This document shows, in pieces, positions 1 to 15,148 of a stretch of 64,000 nucleotides of DNA (the first letter of the stretch is position 1; each line of letters opens with the position of its first letter). The DNA is from Cololabis saira (Eukaryota; Chordata; Actinopteri; Beloniformes; Belonidae): NCBI RefSeq assembly GCF_033807715.1, contig NC_084599.1, positions 25,849,125 through 25,913,124 on the forward strand, given 5' to 3'. The notes below the pieces were generated by a model. That model was not told the origin of the DNA. It made no database searches and saw nothing but the letters and a program-made list of their open reading frames with translations. Position numbers and translations under genes: made by a program.

Positions 1-833
1 ATTTCTTTGGTACTTATTACTCTTACTTGAATACATTTCCAAGACAAATATTTTTACTTTTACTCGAGTAAATTTCTTGGAAGGCTGAAAAGTACTCGTT
101 ACTTTCAGGTCTGCTCTTTTTTCTTCTTCCCTAAAATCCTATTGGACACAAGCTGTTTTTGTCAAAGGAGGAGACCTATCACAGTGCACGCTCTCCACTG
201 GGATGTACGTGAAGCGGAAATACGTCAAGCCTCCTCAAAACTATACCGCCAAAGTAGCCTGCGTTTGTCAAGACAGAGCCGCAACAAGTCAAGACAGAGC
301 CGCAACAATGGCTACGCCTGCGTCAGGAGAAGAAAGACAATCCGCTGAGTCGTCTGAGTCTGATAATGAGCCGGACTCGGAGCAGGGACTTTCACAAAAT
401 CCTTGGCCGTATCTTAACTCAATGTTTGAGTTCGACAGAGTAAAAAACGAGGGCACAGACAAACCACAGACATTTATTTTCAAATGTTTATTGTGTCTGC
501 CGAAGCAGAACTACCTCTCTGCTTTCAACAACTCAACATCGAATTCTCAGAAACAAGAGTTAAAAGATCCTTAAATTAATTTAGAAAAAATATAGTAATT
601 TACTGATGTGGAAAATAAGAAATTTACTCTTACTCTTACTCTTACTTTTACTTAAAGTAAATTTAAAAGCATTTACTTTTGGATACTTAAGTACCTTTAA
701 AAGCAAGTACTTTTCTACTCTTACTCGAGTAATATTTTGACTGAGCTACTTTTACTTGTAACGGAGTAAATTTTGACTAGTAGTATTTGTACTCTTACTC
801 AAGTACTGGGGTCGAGTACTCTGTCCACCTCTG
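1..833 (+). mobile_element. hAT-type DNA transposon, internally deleted; left end outside window
   Basis: The right terminus at 812-833, read on the minus strand, begins CAGAGGTGGACAGAGTACTC, the CAG-GTGG style of hAT ends. The first 115 bp and 590-833 are rich in ACTC/TTACT subterminal motifs typical of these elements. Between them lies a short coding piece, described separately. The rest of the transposase is absent, so this is a non-autonomous deletion derivative. The left end, and therefore the target duplication, cannot be seen. Family assignment rests on terminus style and the BED-like finger. Confidence 0.7.
308..574 (+). pseudogene. Truncated hAT transposase start with broken BED-type zinc finger
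   Basis: The reading frame from the ATG at 308 gives an acidic, serine-rich leader (MATPASGEERQ...), then a W-P-Y-L segment and a FKCLLCLP motif. These match the start of a BED-type zinc finger as found at the N-terminus of hAT transposases. The two cysteines of the finger are present, but the frame diverges just after the SAFNNSTSN segment and stops. The histidine pair and the whole catalytic RNase H-like domain are missing. The frame is open upstream to 203, but that part contains a 17-bp tandem duplication (CAAGACAGAGCCGCAACAA-like, around 268-307) and is probably untranslated leader. Not a host gene. Confidence 0.65.
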
Positions 834-881
834 TACATTACATATATACACTTACCCATGCACACATGTCACAATATACAA

Positions 882-1094
882 TACATACATACATACATTC
901 GTACATACATACATACATACATACATACATACATACATACATACATACATACATACATACATACATACATACATACATACATACATACATACATACATAC
1001 ATACATACATACATACATACATACATACATACATACATACATACATACATACATACATACATACATACATACATACATACATACATACATACAT
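882..1094. repeat. (ACAT)n tetranucleotide microsatellite
   Basis: About 213 bp of nearly perfect ACAT/ATGT repeat with one interruption near 899. It produces long artificial open frames on both strands (repeated H-T-Y-I or V-C-M-Y), which are not genes. Confidence 0.98.
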
Positions 1095-1796
1095 GCATCC
1101 CAGCAGCCACAGTAGCAACATTTATTTATTTATTTAAAGTAAATGTTTTAGTAATAATACTCCCTTCATGATGCTTTTAATGAGGGATGTACAAAAGGGG
1201 AACACATTAATTTCCTACTTTAAAAGATCCTATGGCTCATTTAATCTCATTTGAAGGTTTAATGTTTCATGAAAAAGGATGTAAACTCTTGCAATTCATC
1301 ATTTGCACCTAATCGGTGACCTAAAGATAATTATAATCAATATGGAACATAATGCTAAACTCAGCATTCAATCCCATATGCAATTTTCTCTTATGTGTTG
1401 GCCAACATAATTTGAAGGTCAGAAAAGTACACAGTGTTTACCCCACTGGTTTCCTGTGCAACTCCAATCAACCCAGAATCCAAAACAAGTAACTATCTAC
1501 ATGTTTTCTTTTCTTATTGTTGCATACCATACCTACATCCTTCAGTGCTGCATTTACCAAGTTTCGACATTATGAAGGTTCAAGTTGGCCGATTTACATG
1601 ACAGTGTTTCTTTAGATTTTTTGTAGTAATGATCTGAGATCTGAGATCAAAATGTATTTATTTATTTATTTATTATATTTTATTTTAATAAATAAAAAAA
1701 TACAGTCAAGTGTATGATCAAACAAGAGGCGATATTTGAGCGCACTCTTATTTTGAAAGAGGAAGCGCTGAAAGTCTTCGCCCGGCCTCCCGAGTC
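1095..1796. other. Non-coding stretch upstream of dynlt2b
   Basis: AT-rich sequence with a short ATTT-type run near 1650-1690. No exon or recognised element was seen. The last ~100 bp become GC-richer and belong to the dynlt2b promoter. Confidence 0.5.
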
Positions 1797-1810
1797 GTCG
1801 CCATGGCAAC
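1797..1810 (+). promoter_or_regulatory. RFX X-box in the dynlt2b promoter
   Basis: The 14-mer GTCGCCATGGCAAC fits the X-box form of two GTNRCC / RGYAAC half-sites separated by AT. It lies 80 bp before the dynlt2b ATG, inside the short GC-rich island (about 1775-1850) that looks like the promoter. X-boxes bind RFX transcription factors and mark genes for cilium assembly and intraflagellar transport. A ciliary dynein-2 light chain is exactly such a target. The match is seen in the sequence; binding is inferred. Confidence 0.8.
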
Positions 1811-1889
1811 GGTGAAACGGTGAAACTCGGAACAGCCGCCTGCGTTTCTGTGATTCTTGCTGTTTTCTACATTTATTTATCAATTCGTC

Positions 1890-5252
<3,363 letters not shown>

Positions 5253-6154
5253 AGACCTGGATAAAAGGACTTTTATATGAAGTTAGATGAGGTGAACTTT
5301 GTGAGACAGCTTACAGTCGCCATTTCAGACTATAGTTCTGTACTTCGCTCTGTTCGCTCTCAGGCAACAGAGATGGACTTGGACACTGGAACCCAAGAGA
5401 GAAGAAATGTAATGTTAAGGAGGACTTTTTCCATCTTTACATTGGATTGTGGAAATATATAAAGTATATTTTATGCATCTACAGTGCACTACTTCAGTGG
5501 GCATCTACAGTGCCCTTCAGATTAAGGGTGTAATGATATTTCTGAGTACCGGTAAGTAACTTCTGGACACTACCTTTTTGATAGAAAACCGACATTTGTA
5601 CCTAAATAACTTTATTTTAGGTCAGTAATTTAAATTACTGTTGTCAAGATAAATGACAAGCTTTACTTTTGTTTCTTCACATGTAAAAATGTGTTTATTT
5701 TTGCTATTTTGTGAGAGCAGCCAACCTCCATTTCATTAAAAGCATCTCATCCCTTTTACTTACAGACTTTATTTACAGGCTATCATGATATTGTAAGATT
5801 CTCTGCAGCATGTGGTAAGTTTGCACACATTCCTACATTTTGCTCATTCATACCAACACCATGCCTAATTTTCATATTCAAGTTGAAGATTTCTAAAAAG
5901 GAGAAAGGTAAAAACTTACTTATCCAGGAAGTGTAATTTGAGGTCCACACAATCGTTTTAGGGAGTCAGACAAAGTTGCAACCTTTTAGTAATAGGTCCT
6001 CATCATTTTTTATTTTTTTTACCTTGTCTGCACACATATTAATGATTGATACCATGAAGGTAGAAACCAAAGGTAAATATATGAGCATTATTACTATATT
6101 TAATATATATACATATATATATATATATATACGCATACATATGCATACACATAC
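5253..6154 (+). other. dynlt2b 3' region
   Basis: No further exon is seen. A possible polyadenylation hexamer ATTAAA lies at 5735-5740. A TA-rich run occupies about 6106-6131. The 3' UTR end cannot be fixed without transcript data. Confidence 0.4.
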
Positions 6155-6170
6155 AAACCTCATCATTTTT

Positions 6171-6353
6171 CTTTTTTTGGGCTCTAGTGGCCCTTTATTG
6201 GAGATGCAGACTGGAAAGGGGTAGAGAGAGAGAACGGGGGAGACACGCAGCAAAGGTGCGCGGGCTGGATTCGAACCCGCGACCGCTGCAGGAGGAGGAC
6301 TGTAGCCTCAGTATATGAGCCGCCGCTTAACCCACTGCGCCACCGAGCGGCCC
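6171..6353 (-). mobile_element. tRNA-derived SINE with target-site duplications
   Basis: Read on the minus strand, the head starts GGGCCGCTCGGTGGCGCAGT at 6353. It has an A-box-like GGTGGCGCAGTGGGTTAAGC and a B-box GGTTCGAATCC near 6265, the internal RNA polymerase III promoter of a tRNA-derived SINE. The body ends in an AATAAAGGGCCACTAGAGCC tail and an A-run at about 6171-6178. It is flanked by an imperfect direct repeat AAACCTCAT[C/A]ATTTTTCT at 6155-6172 and 6354-6371, the expected LINE-type target duplication. It does not fold as a functional tRNA. Confidence 0.88.
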
Positions 6354-6371
6354 AAACCTCATAATTTTTCT

Positions 6372-9136
6372 AACCGTAGGCAAGAAGATAACACGTGTTT
6401 TCAAGATAAATATTTGCCACAAAAATGTCTTCTTCAGGGAGTTGGCCGGCACTATAGTATGCTTAATTACATATTGTTAACATTGCATGCGCTTTGAGAT
6501 AAATCTTAGTAGTTTAGGAGTGTGCTTTGTCTTGGGAGTTTACAGGGGGATGAATCACCAGGACACAAAGTGAAACGATTAGAAATTAGCGTTTAGAAAT
6601 TTACAACAAACAAGTGGACAGTGATGACGTGCACCTTCTCTGAAATTAAAGTTATTCCATCTATAAAAATGTTGAAACGGTCACGATTATGAAAATATCA
6701 TTGTTACTGGCTGCCCTCTGTCTCCTCCACAAATGTCAGCTGATTTATACCCACACATTTAAACTTTCCCTCTCACTGACGGTAGCTCTACTAGACACCT
6801 AAGCCACGTGTCCTCTGTGCAGTACAGCTCAGTGGAGATCAGTGAGGCCTGATCTAGCGTTTCCACTGCCAGGTGTGTTGGCTGGATGCCTGTGGCTACT
6901 TCTGCTACGTAACAGCCTAACAACGCAACATCCTACCCGTGCAGCACAGTGTCTCAGTCAATACAGTCATGAACAAGTATGCAACTCAGTTAAGAAAGGG
7001 TACCAGTGGAGGTCATTCAGCACATTGTATTCTTTATTTTTGCCAAGAAGAAGCTGAGCTTTGTTTGAGAAAAGACTTTAAAATGCTGCATCTTCATGTC
7101 ATGTGGAAGAAAGTATCATTTTGCAAACAGTATGTACTACGTACTGAATCACTAGTTTTGGTCCCCCAACAAGGATGCTGAAAACCAGAGTGGTACAGTA
7201 TGCTGGTTTTGGCGCAGTTTTGCAACTTTTGATGATAAAAACTAATTCTTTTTTACATATGTACTGAATTGTGTTGTACCGTTGCTGGAAACAGGCCATA
7301 AATCATCACTGGAAATACCTCAGTGTTGTCTGGGTGGAGCGCACAGGAGATGGAACATGTTGTGAAAATGATGTTTGGAAAAGTACAATATTTCATTTAA
7401 AGTATACTAGAGATGTTACAGAAGAGGTCATACATTTTATTTGAACAAAAAAAAGGTTATTTTTAAGCTAAAGAAGGATTCAAATTTTGTGTTTTGTACC
7501 GTATCTGTGAGTTTTCTTTTCATTACAAAATAAATCGGCTAAATGAAAATCCTCCAAGAGTGTTTATTTTATTTTTGCCCAGAGTTTGTATGTTCTTGAC
7601 TGAATAGTGCTTCATCAAAGCCAAAATGAAGTTAAATTGTTGCCGTGTTGGTTGACAAAAGGAAATCTTATCTCCTGGCACAAATAGTCATCTTTTTTTT
7701 TTTTTAGATATTCATTTGTAGCTTTGTAAAATGACATTGTATCTTAATGTATCTGTTTCTCATCTCTTTTATTTATATTAAGACACCAGCTTTGATCAGA
7801 CTCCAGGCAAATTGGTTTGCAGCCATAAAGTCTTCCAATAAGATGGATACATTCTAACAAGCTTAGATAAGTTGGTCATTATTTTGCTTCACACAGTGAA
7901 AAATGTGCTGTAAAACATATATTATTTTTTATAGTCTGCAAGTATACAGAGTTAATTTAACTCTGTAAACCTTTTTTTTTTGTATTTTTTAATGTATTTC
8001 CGGTGATGGCTAAACTGATACTAAAATTATTTTGAATGTGAACATAGAGACTTATTTCCTACATACATGTAGTATATAGAACCCTGAAGGACAACCCTAA
8101 ATCACTAAAGTAGGATTTTCATTTAATTTTTCAGTTAATCCATGACCCAGAAATCAAACCTACCATATGGACATTAGATTTTTTGCAGACATTTACTTCT
8201 AACTGAATAGCTTAAGGTTAGGCAGGTTCATGATGTTAAAGCTCTGACCATATGCCCATGAAATGAGAATTAACACATCTGGTTTTCCAGAGTCACGGTC
8301 ATAAAATAGCCATCGCTGGAGGTCCCCTGCCTTTAAACCATAGAGAGAGAGAGATATGTCTGACATTATGCTTTTATACTAGTTATACTATTCATTATAC
8401 TTTTTTTTTGTGAATATATAAGCGGCCTGTTCTAAAATAATGACAAATAACTAATCTTAATTACATATGATTCCACACAAATTAAATATAATTATGAATG
8501 TTGAAGGAATTTTCTGCTATAAATTGACCAAAGGCTTATATACTGAAACTTTATTGATTTACCGAGAGTCATTTGCAGGCGATAGCTTAATGTAGTCCAG
8601 AACACGCAATCTTCTCCAAGAGATATTCCCTCATTGAGCTTTTTGGCAGTTAGTTGCTGCTTGAGTGTAGGTTTATATGTCTTTAATTTTGGCTTCAATA
8701 ACTAAATTGAAGCTCAATTTTAAGTCAAGATGAGGTTGTTGACTCAGCCACCGTGGAAACTTGCAATTCTTTCCCTCAGTAGCTCCGCAGTTGTACATTC
8801 TGTTCAGGGTCACTGTCCATCTGCACTGCCTATTCTGCTTTGCTGCATTTAGATGAATCAGGGCAGATAGGTGGTAAACCTGTCTGCTATTCAGAATTCT
8901 TCTGACTTTTTGACTTCTGTTACATCATCAGAAAAACACGAGTGATTCTGTGCTACTGGAAGCTGTGCATGTAAGTCCATGCTGTCAACTGGCTGCACAC
9001 TTGTTAAAGATAATGCTTTTGATTCAAACTTTTTCCATTTTTTCACTTATTGATCTGATACAGGTTAAACTTCTTTACCACAAACCAGAGCTGCACTGAC
9101 TTTTTAGGTCCGGGTTGGTAACAGAGATGAGCCATA
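6372..9136. other. Intergenic, no gene recognised
   Basis: AT-rich sequence. All open frames are short, lack splice-supported continuation and show no family motif. A few simple homopolymer tracts are present (for example T-runs near 7690 and 7970). Nothing else was seen. Confidence 0.5.
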
Positions 9137-9380
9137 CCCCTTTTACACCAAGCTGGTTCCAGGGCTGGTTCTGGGCTAGAGCCAGACTTAGCACCAGTTC
9201 TTTGGTTTTGCACAGCCTAAGCACCGGCTCCTGGCTCTCAAAACTGGTGCTGCTGTAGCACCAGTTTTGAGCTGGGCCAGGTCTAGAACCGCTTTACGTC
9301 GGGGGCTGGGGGCAGGGCTGGGGACGGTGTTACTGAACAACCAAAGCAGAATAAACACGGAAGAGCGCCGTTTTTAAACA

Positions 9381-9647
9381 ACGTAGCGTTGAAGACGGTG
9401 GTTAAGTTAGTAGACTCTTTTATTATTACATCCATTTATTTAATAATGGATGTAAAACAGAAGCAGCAGTGGTCTACGGTACAATCCATCAACAGTAACG
9501 TCGGCGGGCTCCGTGCCCGCCGATGGAGCGGCAGCCTCGTCCGAGCCCGCTCCCAGCCCGTCCCCGCGGGCCGGGAATTTTTATTAAATAAATGGATGTC
9601 ATAATAAAAGAGTCTGCTAACTTAACCACCGTCTTCAACGCTCGATC
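9381..9647. mobile_element. Nested MITE with long terminal inverted repeats
   Basis: The left arm (AGCGTTGAAGACGGTGGTTA, onward to ATCCATTTATTTAATAA at about 9447) is repeated in inverse at about 9575-9645 (TTATTAAATAAATGGATGTC ... CCGTCTTCAACGCT). The arms are about 65 bp around a GC-rich centre. It sits inside the larger element at 9137-10289, so it inserted later or was carried along. Confidence 0.75.
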
Positions 9648-10105
9648 CGTTATTTGGATAAACTGAGCCCAGGTTGGGGATGTTAATGGTTACTTTTACG
9701 CCTGAAAAAAATATTAAAACTTAATAAAGTGCCATATTAACAGCGCTACAGCAGGAATTAAAACAGCTTTTAACTGTCGGCTTCCTCATATGGTGTGACG
9801 ATCACGCAGAGCCTACGGCGTAGGTTACGTGGCGACGGGAGCCGTACGCCGTACCCTTCGCCATAGGCTCTGCGTCGATTTAACGCGGAACCATAAATCA
9901 GCTCCGGAGCCCGCAGTCAGCCAGAAATTCCGAAATTTTCAGATCAAATTTCTTAACAGGCGTTATTTGGATAAACTGAGCCCAGGTTGCGGATCTTAAA
10001 GTTACCATTTTACCTGAAAAAATATTAAAACTTAATAGAGTGCCATATTAACAGCGCTACAGCTGAAATTAAAACAGCTTTTGGCTCTCAGCTTCCTGAT
10101 CAGGG
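9648..10105. repeat. Pair of ~145-bp direct repeats within the 9137-10289 element
   Basis: A block starting CGTTATTTGGATAAACTGAG at about 9648 recurs at about 9960. Both copies run through TATTAAAACTTAAT and GTGCCATATTAACAGCGCTA to AAAACAGCTTTT. Between them sits the partial palindromic element at 9799-9901. The two copies differ by scattered substitutions, so the duplication is not recent. Confidence 0.8.
9799..9901. mobile_element. Palindromic CpG-rich MITE, copy A (left arm truncated)
   Basis: Arms ACGCAGAGCCTACGGCGTAG and TAGGCTCTGCGTCGATTTAA fold back on each other. The right terminus TAACGCGGAACCATAAATCA is shared with the copies at 44162-44308 and 46485-46609. The left terminal 20 bp are missing here. 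Confidence 0.8.
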
Positions 10106-10289
10106 TGGGGATGAAAACGAGGGGGAGTGGTGGTGACATATACAGTAACGTGATGACGTGGCTCTCTGGCCAGCTGCAGGCTAGCACCAGCTTGTGTAAA
10201 AGCAAACGGTTCTTACTTAGAACCAACCGCGAACCGGCTCTAGCACCAGCACTAGCACCAGCCCTGGAACCAGCTTGGTGTAAAAGGGG

Positions 10290-13200
10290 AGCTCCTGAAC
10301 AAGGCCCTTAATCACCAAATCCTGCCCCAGCGCTGTTTAAATTAGATTTTGGTTAAAAGCAGAGTCACGAATTGCCGCAAGAGGATTAATAAAGTGTCTA
10401 AAATAAATAAAAAAAAAAGAAATAGTTAACTTAAAATGCATAAATCTATATTTATGTATTAAAAAGTGGTAATTTGTCTTTACCATTTTCCGTTGACATC
10501 CACGTTTGTTTTTTTATGTTGTCAAGATCACCATGAGCACACCCAGCTGTTTATAATGTCATCCTAAATGTTCTTGTTATCTCTCTGATAGATGTTTTAT
10601 TGCACTCTTGTGACAGCGTGCTGTGGGATCACCGTCTGACCAGAATGTGTGATTAAGAGCAAATCTTGTTTCACCATGAAACCATGATACCATGATAGGA
10701 TGAGCTGGCTGTTTAGACTGAAAACCACAGGAGGACTGCATTATCATGCTAATTGTTTTGGTAACAAGGCGCTGGCAGCAATGAATCCCTAACAGATTCA
10801 ATTTGTATGGACAGTATGATTAAACCCCTCCACTTGGCATCAGTGAGAAAAAATAATCTGTGACTTGTGTCAGAAGTACTTGTATTGATGTCAATTCTAA
10901 TAGTTAACACCAAAAAAATAGGATATGAAGGTGCTGAGTGCACCTTTGACTGCCCCAACATGGTCTCCAACAGATGGAAAAGAGACCCACAGATGGATGA
11001 AAATCATCTCAAATACAGTGTAGATATTGAAGTAGATTCAGATGATGACAAGAGATTTTGAGAGGACGCATCTATTCAATTATTTGTGATAACAAAGTAG
11101 TGCATTAGCAGCAGGTGAAATTGCAAAGCATTCCCTTCAGTGTCCTTGGTTATGCTAGCATTGAGATATTGGATTATCTGTAAATAGTGGAAAAGGTAAT
11201 TACATTTCAACTTTGGGGAAAAATGAATGGTTAATATCTGAGAATATATCACACATGAACTCCTGAACGAGGCACAAACTGACTGGATAAAAAAGCCATT
11301 ACAAGGTTTCTCAATATGTTGTCATGTCCTTCAGATATGTGGCAGTTTAATTGACAGTCACATTTTTATTTTATTTTATCTTTTTAAACAATTTTTAAGA
11401 GGAATTATTCCTCCAACTTTTCCATCCGTAGCGCACAGAAATACAGACAAGAACAAAAATTATTTAATGTGGATTTCTATGAATCACATATTTGCTAGTG
11501 GACTGAGGGTGTGCTCATTTATTCACAAGTCCTCAGTTATTTATGCCCCAAATTATTTATAATTTTGCATTGAACTTTTTTGTTTGACAGCTCAGTGGCG
11601 GTACCACACTGTTTCAAACATGCAGTGAATTGAGCCTACCAGCTGAGACAGCGGTCCAAGTGGATTTGTTTACAAACTGAAGACTAGTTTAACCTGGAAA
11701 GGATACGAGACAAGGAAACTAGAGAAGAAAAGAATATGTCGACTGACAAGGTAAAGCAATATTTTTATAACCTCCACAAGAAGCTAACAAAGATCAGCAC
11801 AAACTAAGGTTTGTGTAAAGAATATGAAGACAGTAATATACCCCATAGTTTTAGATAAGATTAGAACAGGTTTTAGCCCCTCAGTCTGGAACCATTGTTC
11901 TCTATTGATTTCATTTTTTTCCCCTCTTTCTTTTGATTTTGATCTGTTGTTTTGCTCTGTGTAGACAGCAAAATATGACAACAGACATGGACAAATGTGT
12001 TTGTTCCATTAAATAAGGAAAAACCCATGATGGTCTGTGAAGTAACTTGAAAACAACAAAAGTGTTCCATTGAACATCTGTGGAAACAGTTTAAATGTTT
12101 CTGTCTGGAGACGGTACCCTTCAAATCTGAGACACCTGGAGCAGCTTCCTCATGAGGAGTGGACCAACATTTCGATCTCCACATGTCTCATTGAGAGTTG
12201 ATTGCAGTAATTTCCTCAGAAGGTTGTGTAACAAAATATCAAGCTGAGGGTCAAATCATTTTATGTCCAGGCCAGTTTCATTAGTTTGTTTAAACGATTC
12301 TGTTGAGCCACAATTCAAAAGCAAATAGGCAAATGGTGAAACACGTCCACATTACCTCAATTACAACAAGTTAGCCATTTTAGGATGTTTTAGCTCTTGC
12401 TAATGTGACACCCCTGGTGGGGAATGGCCACATTAATATTAGTTCGTTTACAACCTATATGTTCATGGGACACATTTCATATTACATATTATTACATATT
12501 TATTTTTGTTTATTTAAAGAAAAAAGAAATGGAGAAACACAGATTGGATTTGATATTATAAATTTCAGTACACAGTCACATTTAAAGATGAATAATCTTA
12601 AACTAATGTTTTACTTTTTAATGTTGCATGTCCTGAAGTAACAACCGCACATGGATACCACAATGCTTTGTGATCAGCCGTCTCATTTCATGCTTTCATG
12701 CATTTCATTTCATACAGAAAAGGCCCTCATGTTGTTTTGCTGTAGAAAATATCAGCATAACAAGAAAATTGCATCACTGGTACAGTCTAAAATATTGATT
12801 TATAACCAAAACAGACAGCAGAAGCTTTGGGTCCAGCAGAAAGGGTTTTTTCAGCATTTTTAGCCCTTTAAGCCTTTTAATGATTGATTCAACTATGGAA
12901 GATGAAGTTGATTAGTGCAAATACAGGAATAGAGGAAGAAAGTTTGGTCATTGTTGGTTTTTATTTATTTATTTAATAACACAATTCCTATGAAGGGCTG
13001 AGATGCCACATTTACGCCACATTTACCCTCTGTGATGGTTTACCACATAGACTCTCAAACACGGGAATCAGAACAGGCACAATGTGAAATCCAGCAGGTA
13101 CGGTAAAAATACAGCAAGCACCTAAATCAGTTAATCAGTCAACATGTCAAAATTTACAGGTGAGGGCTGATTAAAGAAAAATCCAGTTTCAAAGTGTCCA

Positions 13201-15148
13201 AAAATCCAAAACTCAGTAGCGTTGATAATGAAAGATGTTAAAAATAAGACCAAACTGAGGTTGTACACTGACAAGAACATACACAAGGAGTGAAGGCTGC
13301 AAAGACATATAGGACATAGATAATCTATCAGGGAACAACTAACACCCAGGAAGTACATTTATACAAAATGAGCAGCAAATGCAGTATTGGGGTGTAGTAC
13401 GATAATTGGGTTAGTGACTTTTGCCGGGTCTGAAGCAAAAATTGTAAGCAAAATGAATGATGAAGGCACAGCAACTAAAAACCACTTAGGAATATGTTTT
13501 TGTGCTTTGCCTAAATCTTTGTTTGACAGAATCCAGCAGTGTTTCTTCAGAATTAAGATATTTGACATGGGTCAGTCAGTACTGTATGTTAAGGTTATTT
13601 CTGAGATGAGATTTCATTATAATATTTAATAATGTATTTATATAGTGGTGAAAAGACCATTTGAAAAAAATATTGAAGTATTTTCATCAAAAACAGTTTA
13701 TTAAGACCAAAAGTCAAATTCTTGCATTCAAGATTAAATCGGAAATTTGGTTGCAATGTGTCAGAATAGTCTCAGAATACTTGAGGCATTGAGTGGTGAA
13801 ATTAATAGATTAATTTACAGATTAATTTTATCTGCAGCATCCTTTTCTTGTTTGACTTACGATGAAGTGCAGGTTGTAAGAGTTGAATGTTGAAGTTTGA
13901 ATGTGTTCTCTGCAGGTTTACAAGGTATTGCCTGAGGAACAAGTGTTACATATAATGCACTTGAAAGGCAGGTTTCCATTAGGGGGCACCCAGGGGTAGT
14001 TTTACAGGACCTTTTCCTTCAGCGTGTGTCCATTGCCCTATTTTTAATGTTGTTATGCTTACTGGGAGGGCTGTTGTCAGGAGAGGATGTTGTTCAACCT
14101 TCTCAATGTCCCCTTCAAGAAAAAGTCACCTCTTCTCATCCATCACCACAGCAGCAGTGCATGCAGACACGTCAAACGCAGCAAGAATCTCACATCCTTT
14201 GACGTCTATCTGGTCATTCTAGTTTGTTTTTCCTCTTTTTTAAAAAAAAAATTGTGTTGCTGATTGACAAGCAGCAAAATTTGACCAATCTGACCCAGTA
14301 GACAGGACTGCAGAGGCCTTCCCCACCACTGTTCCCTCCGCCTGTGATTTACTCTGGACACCCGCCAATGGCCAACCACCTTAACAGTGACAGTTCAACC
14401 AAACAAAGCCATTCAATTACATATCATCTGAGTTCATCATATTTTCACAGCTTAGAATGACAGTAATAGGTTACAGACCACTTTTAAAACATTAAGCTTT
14501 AAACCACCTAGCAGAAATGTACAAACATCAATACACAAACAGCAGTTAGTTATTATTTATGTTTATACACATACATATTTACTGCACATACCGTGTAGTT
14601 TACTAATTACATAAAGATAATTCAAATGAACCATTTCAGTTTTACATTATTGTTGATGTTGTCATCATTTATCATTAGATTTTTACCCCCTATTTAATCA
14701 TACCCCCCCTTTTTGTTTTTGGCAGGTGTGCATACATTCCCGTTTGCAATGAAGTGTAAAGTTTTAAATAAAACAGGCTTGGGGAAACCGAGGCATTCTG
14801 GAGTACATTATCGGCACATATAAATAAATCTTGACAGGTAGTGTATATGACCCGTATGTCTTCCTAGCTGTGCTTATGAATTGTTAGAGGTCATATTGTG
14901 TGTGTCTGAGTGTGACTGCTGAGGTAACAGTTAACTTTCCAATAGTAGAACAAAAACACACGCAGTCTGACAGCCTCACTGGTGTTTTTTTTTCCTACAG
15001 TTTTTCCGCTCAGCCATATTATCCTCCTGACAAATCTGAGGAAAGTGGCTACTGAAGACACAACACTGACGCACTCGCTCAAAATAAGCCACAGAATACC
15101 TCTGTGCTGCAAATATGTTGCCTTCATATAGGCTTGTGTGAATTTAAT
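10290..15148. other. Intergenic, no gene recognised
   Basis: AT-rich sequence. The segment around 12573-12672 is repeated at 34625-34730, so it is a dispersed repeat. Open frames at 10867, 12405, 12651 and 13387 lack homology signatures, good codon structure and splice partners. The last ~200 bp probably include the nmur1 3' UTR. Confidence 0.5.
12573..12672. repeat. Dispersed repeat, copy 1 (partner at 34625-34730)
   Basis: Shares ACAGTC[A/C]CATTTAAAGATG, TTTACTTTTTAATGTTGCAT and GTCCTGAAGTAACAACCGCA with the second copy, in the same orientation. Its origin was not identified. Confidence 0.8.

Larger units (their letters stand above)
9137..10289. mobile_element. Inverted-repeat DNA element (CCCCTTTTACACC ends) carrying nested elements
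   Basis: The left end CCCCTTTTACACCAAGCTGG (9137) is matched in inverse by CCAGCTTGGTGTAAAAGGGG ending at 10289, and the complementarity continues into CAGGGCTGGTT. A subterminal hairpin lies at 9231-9273 (GCTCTCAAAACTGGTGCT / AGCACCAGTTTTGAGC). There is no transposase, so it is non-autonomous. A clear target duplication was not found, so the superfamily is left open. It contains a small MITE at 9381-9647, a partial palindromic element at 9799-9901 and a pair of direct repeats. Confidence 0.75.

Noticed and set aside
773..1171. Long H-T-Y-I and V-C-M-Y repeat reading frames on both strands
   Set aside because: They are translations of the (ACAT)n microsatellite.
6245..6353. tRNA gene
   Set aside because: A and B boxes are present, but the cloverleaf is not formed, and a SINE body, A-tail and target duplications are attached.
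11734..11750. Possible small first exon (ATG TCG ACT GAC AAG followed by GTAAAG)
   Set aside because: A good donor follows, but no downstream exon or promoter evidence was found in the next kilobases.
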